NCBI GenBank assembly: GCA_013396655.1
Contig: WBMV01007393.1
Coordinates: 64,823 to 128,822, forward strand
Source of the DNA: Campylorhamphus procurvoides
Lineage: Eukaryota > Chordata > Aves > Passeriformes > Dendrocolaptidae
Reading direction: 5' to 3'
Length of the DNA stretch: 64,000 nt
Below, one piece after another: positions 38,819 through 50,000 of this stretch. The notes under the pieces are model-generated. The model had not been told where the DNA came from. It ran no database searches and saw only the letters and a list, made by a program, of their open reading frames with translations. Numbering within the stretch: position 1 is the stretch's first letter; each line of letters begins with the position of its first letter. Both the position numbers and the translations under genes were made by a program.

Positions 38819-40112
38819 CCTCCCATAGCGTGACCCATCGCAGTGAACTGACTCCACGGCAGGGCCAAGCTCCCACAGACACACAGCAGACAGCACTGCC
38901 TTCTCCACTCCCTTCCTCTTCTGCAAAAACAGACCCCTCCCAGGTGGAGAGGTTTCTATACAGTCTTCCTCATTAGGTGCCCCAAAAGGTGATGGCTGCA
39001 TAGACCAAGTTTCAAGAAAATCAATACCCAAGTATGGCTGCTTGCTGGTGCCCCGCATTCCCTCCAGCAGTCACTCTGCTAGAGCTAATGCAGACCACAA
39101 CCATTTCTCTTCGGTCAAGGACTCCGCAGTCAAAGGAAGCAAAGTCAAATTGTGTTGTGAGCAGTGGGATGCCTTGCTGGAACAGGTGGAGAGAGCAGAA
39201 TGAATGTCTGTTCTTAGGGAGTCATTTTTATATTGATAATTGAAAGCCCTCTGCTCAGTTCAGCACATCAGTCTCCTAAATGACACAATACATTTTCAGA
39301 ACAGCCTAAAAAGCTTGAAAGAAACCTGTTTCTCCTGCCTAGCTCAAACTCATCCTGGCAAAATAGGCTCTGCACCACAGCAGTTGAAAGGTAACCTTGG
39401 GGATGCATCACTGAGAAGAAATGAGTGCTATACAGCTCACAGCCTCCCCTCCAGGTGAGCCATTAGAAAGGAAATCAGAACATGATTTTTTATAGTTTTG
39501 GAAAACCCAGTGTACTGCTTTTTTTTAGGCCTCTACAGTGGAGGAGCAGGAAAGAAGACTACAAGTGCTGGGGAGCCACACAGAGGGAGAGAGGCCACAG
39601 TACCTTTGATAGCTTCTTTCCTACAACTGTCAGGTGGGTGGCTGATTACAAAAGGTGAAAAGCAAGAGACAGCTTGGCAGAACAGATTTGTGGAATGCAC
39701 TCAAAAATCAATTGCTGCTGCTGCTGTTAGAAGAGGGCATGGCCCTCCTGTGCATTGTTGGGATTTCTTCAAAAGAAGCCACTAGAAGGCAGTGTAATTG
39801 TTAGGCAGGAGCTGCTGCTAGGCTTGTGGTTCCTCAGTCTATGGCATGATTCTTGAGGAACAGGACCCTGTGTCATGAGCAGGAGTTACACAGACTCTTT
39901 GCACAAACCTCAGAGGTTGGTGGGACAACAGCCCGTGGCCAGGAAAATGCATTGCCACTCATGAGTCAGATCTACTTCTGGGGAGCAGTGAAATGAACCC
40001 ATTGCAGGTGGTGGCATTGTCCAGCCAGCCATGCAAGCACAGCACAGGTTATCCCCAAGCCTTGGCTACCACCTATGTTTGGGGCATGGTGAACTTCACC
40101 CCTGAGAACTTG
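38819..40112 (-). pseudogene. Degenerate partial SERHL copy
   Basis: Three blocks match SERHL2 exons in the same order and strand: 40110-39972 matches exon 1, 39960-39905 matches exon 2, and 38871-38820 matches exon 3 plus neighbouring intron. The copy is dead. Exon 1 has an out-of-frame deletion compared with the gene. Intron 1 and the start of exon 2 are merged by a deletion. The exon 3 copy has lost both splice sites: acceptor CTTAG reads CTTGG, and donor GGGTAAGT reads GGGAGGGT. Exons 4-11 are absent. It is separated from the functional gene by that gene's CpG island. It probably arose by tandem duplication of a 5' part of the gene. Confidence 0.85.
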
Positions 40113-43100
40113 TACCCACAAACAACATCCTCTGAGTGCTAAATTCTGGAGCTGGTCCCAGGGAGCTTGTGAACAGCCAAGAGTCTGGATAGAGCTTGTA
40201 GGTGGTAGTTACCAAAGCTGTTTATCTGTCGGCCCTGACCTCTACCTAGTACCAGTTTTTGGGCACAAGCCTTGTTTGGGATAGTCCTGGTGTAAATGCT
40301 TGACCTGGTGTCATATGTATCACCACACCCATGCCTTGGACCCTCTCCTCCACCATGGTGGGCTCTCTCCCCCACTCCAGCAGCCAGTAAGATCTGGGCT
40401 CTCATTGCCTTGGGTCACAGAGATGACTCTAGGGCTCAGGTGGGAATAATGCATTCTCTAGTGAATTTGGACTCCTGTGACCTGCATCCTACATCACTTC
40501 TGGTAGGAAAAGGAAAGGAAAAATTCCTCACAGAAATCATCAGGAACAGGTGATTTCCGATATAGCTCCAAGTGGAGGAAATTGCACTGGGATGTGCCCT
40601 GGACCTTCCCCTCCATGGCAGGGCTGCATCCTATCAGCCAAAGCAGGTTGTGGAGTTCTCCTCCAGGTCCCTCACACCTTCTTTAGCAATGCTACTCACC
40701 CGTCTTGAAAGAGCAGTCCAGCATCTTACAAGAATTCATCTGCCCCCACGCAGCCTGGAAAACCACACTCCAAGAGGAGGGCCCTATGCAGAATGCGCAG
40801 CAGAATTTGGATGGCTCACAGAATTCCTTCTGCTGCATCTCTCTCTACAAAGTGCTGCAGGCTACTGCAGTGTTGCCCATGGAGGACCAAATTAGACTCC
40901 ACCTGGAAAGGTGCTGAGGTGTTGGCTGGTCTGCACTGGGCTGGTGGTGAGAAAGGCTGATTTTGCATAAAGAGCTGTGAGTTACTTTGAGATATTCCAT
41001 GTGCTTAGCAAAGCATAATTTAACCTCTGTGACCTTGCAAAGGAGGAGGAAACCTGCAAGGGTGAACTCTGGGACATGCAAAGCTGTTACGCTCTGCTGG
41101 CTTGGAACAGCATTGATCAGTTTGTGCTAGCTGCAGATCTGGTGAGAAAACTTTAAGTACAGCAGATTGATTGCTACCAGGGGACAAATTCCCCATAGCT
41201 GGTTAGATTCAAGCACTGAAGTACTGACATATTGATCTGTTTATGTTGATTTATTAGTAATAGCCCTGTACCCCAAATTCTCTTGTGCAAGTTAAAAAAC
41301 CCCATGCTATTGGTAGCTTAACTGATTTCTTTCAGAGGATATATAGAGCACACACCTCTATATAAAGCCTCACATTGTGAGCATATGCTGCAATCTATAG
41401 GGGATGGGAAAATCAAACTGATCACAGGGCAGCATGTTATTATGCAACCAGCTCCAACATGCTGGCTCACAGGCTTTAGTTTGAGCTCCATCCACAAATC
41501 TTGCTTGCCTTGGAGATGGCCCCAGGAAGTCTTAAGGGTTTAAATGAGCTGCCCATGTGGGAAGACTTGAAGTAGGATATGAACATCCTGCCGCCCCTGG
41601 GCTCTGTTCAACAGCAGCAGACCCATCCAGGTACATTGTGTGGTGTATTTTTATTTTGGTTTTCCCTAATTCCTTGTTGAATTTCATTTATGTGAATTTC
41701 CAATGACTGAAAAAGCCACTGACATATTAAGAGCAAAAAAAGCTTTTCTCTGCTTGCTCCAGTCCTGTTGTGCTCCTTGTTCCAGAGCTCTCCAGCTGTG
41801 CAGAAGGTGGGAGAGACAGATAGATGGTGGCTTCCACCCACTACAGTCTGAGGCCAATGTGATAGTTTAAACAGAAATCTTTGGTTAAGGCAAGCTATGA
41901 GTGGTAGAAAAAGTCGAATGCATATACTCCAGGGATTAACCTGCAGCATAATTTGGATAGTGGGGCTGCTGGAGTGTTAAATCATCCCCACATGAAGCCC
42001 CACCATTCAGCTGGAAGCAGCCCCAGGCACACACCACAGATCAGGTCCAAATGGTTCACATTTGTATTACTTTATTTTGCAACTAATGAAATAGCTAGAA
42101 ACATTTATTGCATATAAATTATATATGAGCACACATCATACAAATAAACTCTTTCCAGTCTCAGCTTTCAATTTCCTCCTTAATCAGAAAGTCTATCATA
42201 TTTGGGACAGATTCAGGACTCTCTGCTGGTTCCTGTCCCCTGGGCCTGTTTTGGTAAACTCATGAGGTGAGCTACTCTCCAGATCTCTCCAAAGCCCATA
42301 ACCACCTTTAGAGTACACACCTATTCTAATGTATGAAGTGGCAGGGGAAGAAGTTTCTCTCCAGCTCTTGTCTAGACTTAACCTTCTTTCACTTGGAAAA
42401 TCTGGCAAATTCCCCATAGGCTAAGATGAAATAATAGCAAAAACTGTAAGTAATCCGACACTTGTAATTACAGGCCTACCAGCTCCTTATTGAGCTCAGA
42501 ATGAGGAAATAGCACATACTAGGATCATTTAAAAACACGGGAAGAGTTCTAGCTAACACTAAGTCTCATGTGTTTAAGGAAAAGTATTCATAAAACTGCT
42601 TGGGAACTCTTTGAGACATAAGTTATAGGTTTGGGTTATGGATTTGGCTGACAAATGTAAAAGCTGTTGAAGTAATAGGGCTCCAGCAAGGAAACTGATA
42701 CAGTCTTACACTGTGTTTTGATTTTTAGAAAACTGGAATCATCCCAAATCAACAGATTTTGTAGTAATTGGACTGAAAATTGACTAGATAGCAAGTGTCA
42801 AAATGCTGAAGTTGATACAAGCATTTAATGGGTGGTTTTGAGACAGCCCAATGGTGAGTTACTCCACTCAAGCCACACTTTTGGTCTGGCAGCTCTGTCT
42901 GTGGAAGAAGTGACTCTGGCAAAGGATTGACTCACAGTGTAGGAACGGCTGAGTGTGAGCTCCCAGTGCAGTCAGGAAGGCTAATTCCATTCCAGATGTA
43001 TAAGCAGGGAATGCAGAACAGGTGTAATGAGATTATATTGCAGGAGATTATAGTGTGTCTGCTAATTCCATGGATGTGATTAGTGGTGTGAAAGAATTCC

Positions 43101-46100
43101 CAGTTTTGACATTTACAGTTCAACAAGGAAGGTAACAAGTTGGTGAGGCTTCCTGCAAGAGCCCCAAGGCCTGTTAAGGAGTTGGAAGACATGAGGGATA
43201 AGCGTTGAGGACTGATATGATCAAAGCCTAAGTATACCTATGTAGTGTTACAGTTTTGCTCCTTCAATTACCACACTGCTTAACAATGGTACAAGAAAAA
43301 ACTGTCTAGAGATGAGGTATACATTTTATAATGGAGAAAGGAGTTAAATACTTGAGCAGTTTACTTAGGGTGCTGGCAGCTTCCCAGCCATTGGCAGTTT
43401 TTTAATGAAGATGGGATGTTTAACAAAACAACCATGATTGATGTGACAGAGTCCTTTGTCCTGTGATCAGCTGGAAAGCAGAATGGTCTGGAAATCAGTC
43501 TAGTGCAAAAGACACTTCTGTCAGATGGTACTAGCCCACAATGCTTCTGCTACAACCGCTCCTGAAATTATGGCCCATAGCTATACTCCTTGCATTTTGT
43601 GTTGTGTTACTTCATTTAGAGGCTCCATTTCCTCAACAGAGGAAGCCCCTGCTTCTAGGTCCAGCAATGACCTAGGACCTTTCTGCTGTGGGGTCTGTGT
43701 GTGGATTGCTCCCTGTGCTCCTCTGGGGTGGCCTTTCATGGCTGTTTTTGTCTGCTTTGAAGAAATGCCTGAAGTGAGTGAACCTGGTGCCTGTGTCCTG
43801 TGAGTGGGGTTCAGCATCACCACCTGTCTCAGTGTGGGGGGACAAATCTGGGGAAGCACAGGCAGGACTGAGGCTACATGTTCCAAGTGAAGGATTCTGA
43901 GCGGAGGGATTTGGGCAAGGTCCACCAATTTTGGACAACTCTCCAGGAACACACCCTGAAAATGTGGAATAAGAAGGAGAGGCAATAGGCCTGAATGAAA
44001 TCTTTGACTAAGCTTCTACTTTCATGTCTGGTGGGCAGTAGAGTTAGGAGGAGTTACCTGAGTTGGTCACGGATTTATGGGGCCACAGAGCTCGGACCTG
44101 AGCCCGTTGGTGCAGCGGGTTGGTACCTCATTTCCCCTGTCCTGGCTCATCTTGTTACTGCTCTCGTGTGCTTGACATATAGGGCAGATTCCGAGGTGAG
44201 GGAGCAGTTTGCTATTCAGTTCTAAAAGACCATTTTCTCCGCAGCTGCTTAAATCTGACCTAAATACCTTCCAGATTATACAACCTGGTACTTTGTTTCA
44301 AAACCTAGGAGGTCTGCTGGGTCTTCCTCTCTCAAACGAACCAGGGGCACGTACTGGCAGCGGGTGAGAACTCGTGTTCCCCCGCAGCTGCAGGGGAAAG
44401 CCACAACAGCAGGGGGTGTTGCGGGCTGGAATGAAGGTGGTGGTGTGCGGGGTGTCCCCCGCAGGGCTGGGTAGGGCTGCCCGCAGCAGAGAGGGGCAGG
44501 GGAGCGCTGCAGCTCCGTGCGGCAGGCTGGCAGCCCGCAGGCAGCCGCACAGCGCTCCCCGCAGCCCCGCTGGGTCACCCCGCTCCGGGCAGCCCCTGTA
44601 CCTTCGCTTTCCTGGAAAGCAGCTTCCCCTCGTTACTGAGAAGAGTCCTGCTCTGGGAGGGGAAGGAGGGGCCTGGCCGCCGCTTCATGCAAAGGGGACA
44701 CTACTTGTGCTAATTTTTTCTCATAAGAGTGGAACTAATACAGCATCTGCTCACTCAAAACCACAGAAAGGTGTTTTTGTTTTTTTGTTGTTGCGTTGTT
44801 GTTGGGGTTTTTTATTCTTTTCTTTTCTTGGGGGAGTGGAGGAAGGAGGTTGGGGGATTTTTCTCTCTTGTTTTTGTCTTCCTGGCTATCTCTTTTTGTG
44901 GTGTTGTTGGTTTGTTTGTTTGTTTTTTCCTTCTTGCAGTTAGCACCTCCTAAAAGGAGGCTTTTAGCAAGTTAAGAGATGGACCACCTAGAAAGGGAAG
45001 GCAGGGTCTAAAGGGGAAAACAACCTAAGAATGAATGCTTGTACATGTTGTACTGTTTGCAGGCTGGACTTGCAGCACATCAGGAGATGGTAGCAGTCAT
45101 TTCCTACCCACCCCCCAAGCATCCTCCCACCCTCCTCTCTGTACAAAATCTCAGGCACTGCCTGCATCACCTCTCATGCCAGGGTACCCCTGCCTGCCCC
45201 GTGCTTTCTTCTCTCCCTTTCCTTTCCATTTAACTAGCTGGCAGGAACCTCCCAGGTTATGTTGGTTCACTTGGTCAGCTCCATTGTCAGGGCAGTTTCA
45301 CCTCCCAGTCGCACCCCATCCCGAAAGGCAGTGTCCAGACAGCATGTTTGGATCTGGCTGGAGGCCCAGTAAGGCACTGAGATCCTAAGTAATTGGTCAC
45401 CTGCCATCTGGAAATGATTCTCCAGCCCCAACTGAGCTTCCACTCACAGCTTTGCTGACTGAAGGGCAAGGCAGTACTAACATATACAATATGTTCACCC
45501 ATCTTCCCTTCCTTGTGCCCTCCATGTTCTCCTTGGTGTTTTGTTTTGTTTTGTTTTTCTGTATTTCTCTTCCTTTCTTCTGCAGATTTTCAGTGTTTCA
45601 TTATTTCCGTCTCAGTTCTTTCACCTCTCCCTTCCTCTGGGCCAGTGTTAGCCTTTTGCTTTCCCAGAAAACCATCTCTATTCAGTAGTTTGCAGTGACC
45701 TGCTCCAAAACACCTTTATCCTTCCCACACATCCCAAAGTGACAGGAGTAAGAAGGCAGTACCAAATGCATGCTGAGAAGGAACAAAGCTGTTAGGGTGT
45801 TACTGGCTCTTGGGCTGTTGGATATCAACACCTTGGAACTTACCAAAGGCTTGGAGGATGCTGAAGAACAAGCAAGGAAATGCCACAAAGTAGAATTATG
45901 ATCCAGAGGTAGAATAAACTCAGACATACTGCCCTCAGCAGCAGGACTTCAAACACGACTATCTGGAAATGGTTCATTTTGTCAGCAGCTCTATCAATTA
46001 ATGCTTTCATATTTCTCTAAGTTTTAGTATTGGGGATAGTGAGTGTATACGTATCCTTAGGCAGAGGAAAAAATGAGGGTAGGATAACACTTGTAAATCC

Positions 46101-46640
46101 CAAGAACAAATCCTGGCACCTTCTTGGGAGCTATTCCTCACCACACTGTCACCAGCATCCTGGGCATCTCAAACCCTGTCTTTAGGATGGATCCAGCTTT
46201 CGCCAGCCGTGCAGCAGTGGGCAGCTTTCAAAGCAAGTTGCTCACAGCAGGACCATTAGCTTGCACCGAAAGCAGTTGGGGAAAAATCCAATCCAGCAGT
46301 GTAAGCATGGGTAGTCTCTTTGTGATAGGGAATTTACTTTTTCCTTAAGAAAACTCATCTAAAGACAGGATTTGGTTTTCACTTTAAACACATCCAAGCT
46401 TGATTTCAGGCTCACAGAGAAGAAACGCAGCACTAGCAAAGCCCATGCTTTGTGCATGATTTGGTTGCCATCTCCTCCTTTGTGGCACAGGACACAAAGC
46501 TACTTCAGCACTCTGGTGTTTTCCACCTATAACCAAGCCACCTCAGAGGTACCTCAGTCCTGAACACATTTTGGACTCTGTGGGTCAAGTCTGAGATTTG
46601 GAAAATTGTGGTCAATGATGCCATCATGACATGTCTCACC
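40113..46640. other. Intergenic region, no gene recognised
   Basis: No phase-consistent exon chain was found. A locally GC-rich patch lies at 44340-44620, without promoter elements I could name, followed by a T/G-rich low-complexity stretch. A splice-bounded open segment at about 43834-43942 on the minus strand is open in two frames and was not accepted as an exon. Confidence 0.45.
44773..44940 (+). repeat. T/G-rich low-complexity stretch
   Basis: Runs of T broken by single or paired G over about 170 bp. Open frames here encode only Phe, Val, Cys and Leu strings and are not genes. Confidence 0.8.
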
Positions 46641-46644
46641 AGCT

Positions 46645-46650
46645 TTTATT
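46645..46650 (-). terminator. Poly(A) signal of the unnamed minus-strand gene
   Basis: Canonical AATAAA on the minus strand, 373 bp beyond the stop codon at 47023-47025, which gives a short plausible 3' UTR. Confidence 0.5.
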
Positions 46651-47022
46651 GCTGAAGAGGATTGCTGTAATACACTTCAGCTGTAGCTGCTCCAAGGTCG
46701 CAGTTTCAAGTGGATGAGAGAAATATGAGCGAGACCCACAGACAATCTCAGACCAGTGAGGCTGGAAGTTAACTTTTCACAGGCAGAGACAAAGAATAAA
46801 AGGCAGAATTAGACCAGTCCATTTAATGTTAAGGCAAGGTGGCGGGTAGAGTCTATAAAATGCTATAAATATCCACAGAGGGAAACGGACTCCCTTCTAG
46901 GCAACTGTAAAGCAAACCACAGGATATTTTTGAAGCTACCATCCAAAAATACAAAGAAAAGTGTGACGGGCCTACTTAAAAACCAAAAATGGAACAGATG
47001 AGCACTTCATCCCTGCTGTGAT

Positions 47023-50000
47023 TTAGAGCTCCAGCGGCAGGTCCTCCCACTGAAGCCTTCCTGAAAAAGAATGAAGCGCTTTGCCCAGATTCTTATGGAA
47101 GTTCAGAAATTCTTCTGTGGTCAGCAACATCTTCATGCGTGGTTGAAAGGAAAAACAAAGACTGATGTCAACACTCAGTGGAACTTCTGGCAAGGCTGAG
47201 GATCAGATTCAGTGGTGTGTTTCTGACTGCTTTGTGCTCCCTAGCAATGCCAAGCAGCTGTAAAGCTTTTAGTCTGCTGCTCAAGCTGGAGTTCCAGCTG
47301 CTTTGCATCACTGGGCTGGTACAGAGCAGCCAGAGCATGTCTGTGTTTGGGGTTTGCATACAGCTTTTCCAGCAGGGCAACTCACCTGGTGTGCACACAC
47401 CAGGGAATGCATGAAGCAGACTCAGCAGTGTCTAGAGAGAGAGTACATAAGTGAGTGAGAGCTCCAATGGTGCGGTCAAGTCTTAGCCTCATTGCAGGAT
47501 ATACATCTAACCGTGGGGTTTGTACTGAATTCCATAGGTTTATCTTTTCTCCTATTGCATCTACCCTCTCTGAGCAGCAATATGCTTAAGGTATGCACCA
47601 TACGGTGCATTATTTATATTTGACATCATAATGTTTTTGTGTATTTGCCCATTTTTCCATGATTTCCAGTATTTTCCTTTGACCCACCAAGGCAACAGCG
47701 ACTGTTTGAGGCAGTGTGTTACACTGCTGCACAGGCTGCGCTGCCAGGGTGCCTGGTACCCTCCTGGGGGCTCCTGCAGTGCCGGAGAGGCGCTGGGAGA
47801 ACTCCGGCAGGGAAGGCCGGGACAGGCTTCCCGTTTCGCGCTGGTGTAAAGCACCTCGGTTGTGTGGCTGTGCCCGGCGCTGGACACCGCCCGTTCCCCG
47901 GGTCTTGCGGGCTCTGCTGCCGGGGAGGCAGGGGATGGAAGGAGGGAGGGAGGGGCAGAGCCGCGGTCCCGCCGCCTCCCCGGCCGACACGTGGCTGCGG
48001 CGGGTCCCGGCGCTGGGGATGCTGCCGTGCCGTGCCGTCCCGCTGGGGTCCCTCTGCCGCTCTGCAGTGCGGAGGGGGCTTCACAACATCTTTTTATTTC
48101 ATTTTCTCCTCTCTCCCCCCCCCTCCCCATCGGTCCAACTTTTCTTAAGAAAACCAACCAGCCAAACAAAAAAACTCAAAACTTTTTTAGTCTTTTTTTT
48201 TTTCCCCTTGCAAAGAGCCACGCCGTGGAAAGACGGGGTGGTGGAGGAGGGAGAAACCCCTCCCCTTCCCCTCCCCCGTGGCTCCTTCCTCGGAAAAGAA
48301 ACATTTGGGGGGTTTCCTCCGCTCCGCTCCTCGGAGCCGGAGCCCGCCCCGCGGCCGAGGAGGGCCCGCCGGGGCAGCCGCGCCCGCCCCGGGAACCGGT
48401 AAGGAGNNNNNNNNNNNNNNNNNNNNNNNNNNNNNNNNNNNNNNNNNNNNNNNNNNNNNNNNNNNNNNNNNNNNNNNNNNNNNNNNNNNNNNGCGGGGTG
48501 GGGGGCGGGACGGCGGGGGGCTGCGGGGCCGCCGCCGTGTCTCTGCGGGGCAGGAGAGGGAGAGCGGCGGGGTCCGCGTCGGGCACTGAGCGCTCGCCTG
48601 GCCGTGGCCCCGGAGGTGCCGAGAGTAAGTTGTACGGCGGTGACTGGAAAGGGCCTTTTGGGTGGCGGGATGCGGGGGGATCTGTCTGTCTGTCTGTCTG
48701 GTCCCGTCCCGCCTTGGCTCCTTACAAGGGGCTGCAGCCCCCGCTGGTTTCGCTCTGGGGGATGTTGGGCTGTTGCTGGCTGGGGAGGATGGAGCGTGTT
48801 GGGGCTTAGGGTGCTTTCCCCACGGGGTCCGGACGCAGATTTAGGGTGCTCGCAGCTCATTGCCGGCCCCGAAGGGAGCCATGTGCCCTTGTGGGCTGGC
48901 GGTGGGGCGCTGGGAGCAGCCTTGGAGGTTCTGTGAGTGGGGATTGTCCTTCCGTGAAGGTGTTCTCCACAGCATCAGGGCAGGGAGATGCTTCTTTTAA
49001 ACTGAAACCTGCAAATTATGTAATGTCTCAGATGGGTCTGTAGGGAAGCAGCCGCGTGGGGCCGGCTAACTTGGTCTTAACACCGCTGACTCTTTTTCCT
49101 TTCTCATAAACCACTGGAGAAGTGGTGTGCAGGGTGTTAACACTTAGCTGTAGCTGGAAAAGCGAGCTGCCTGCGAGAACCGAAGGTGTTACAGGGAAGT
49201 GGGGTGACTGTGAACCATGGGCGTACATGCCCGTTGGGGTTGCCTTGAAAAGCAGAGGAACTCGCCATCCTCCAGATCTGGCACAGTCAGAACGCAGCCT
49301 CACACCTGCCTTTTCTCAGAAGATCAGCGCTGTGCGCCCATGAAAAGCCTTGTCGGCAAAGGTTATCACTAAAACCTCCTTCTCTATGCAGTCTGAGTCA
49401 TGGTGCTCGCAGCCATGCAGGATCCGCTACTCACTTTTTCCCACAAACACACACGCTCTTACTGAGAATTTTGGAATGGTTACCATGTAAAACCTCAGCT
49501 CATGCTACTCTTAGGATCTTTTTTTTTTCCTTTCCTTTTTTAAAAATTTTGGTTTAAGTGTGTATTCCTTCCTGCTTAGTAGAAGTTTGGAAACATGATC
49601 TGGATGAACCCTGGAGGTAACTTGAGAGGAACTCAAGAATGTTAAATTAATGTCCCTGGCTTTTTCTTTTGCACGGTGAAGGAGGGGGATGTGGCTTGAC
49701 CATTGTTCTGGAAAGTTGAGGGTAAAGAGTATTGTTAGCAAGCTGCTATTTAAGACTATGTGGTCCAGACAGTGCCATTTGCTAGTTCTAGTCCTTGCAG
49801 CTCTCACAAAACTTAAATGAAAAACCCAGTCACATGCTGACCACACTCAACCCTGTGAAATGGGGTGGAATCAGAAATAACTAGTTTCCTGATGTTTCAT
49901 TCTCTATTGACTGTGCCCTTAAGAGAGTATGCAGGCATATCTTCTTTCTCCAAACAATTGCAACTGCAATTCAGATGCTGTGTGAATGTCAAATGACCCA

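Larger units (their letters stand above)
47720..48900. promoter_or_regulatory. Intragenic CpG island with plus-strand splice donors
   Basis: Strongly GC-rich and CpG-dense, lying between exons 50631 and 47431 of the unnamed minus-strand gene. On the plus strand two good donors are present, GTAAGG at 48399 and GTAAGT at 48625, so it probably launches a plus-strand transcript. The only plus-strand gene downstream in the window is the SOCS1-like gene, whose leader starts at an acceptor at 61903. Joining them would need an intron of about 13.3 kb and is an inference. A TTCCTCGGAA element followed by GAAA repeats (48286-48300) resembles STAT and IRF sites. Confidence 0.55.

Noticed and set aside
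40572..40917. 107-residue plus-strand frame downstream of the SERHL pseudogene
   Set aside because: No splice context, no family resemblance and overlapping open frames. Treated as chance.
43834..43942. Possible minus-strand exon with TTTTCAG before and CAG|GTGGTG after
   Set aside because: Open in two frames, has no phase-matching neighbour exon, and lies beyond the stop of the unnamed gene. Not enough support.
47561..48860. Long frames running through the N gap
   Set aside because: They cross unknown bases and CpG-rich DNA. The apparent lengths are not meaningful.
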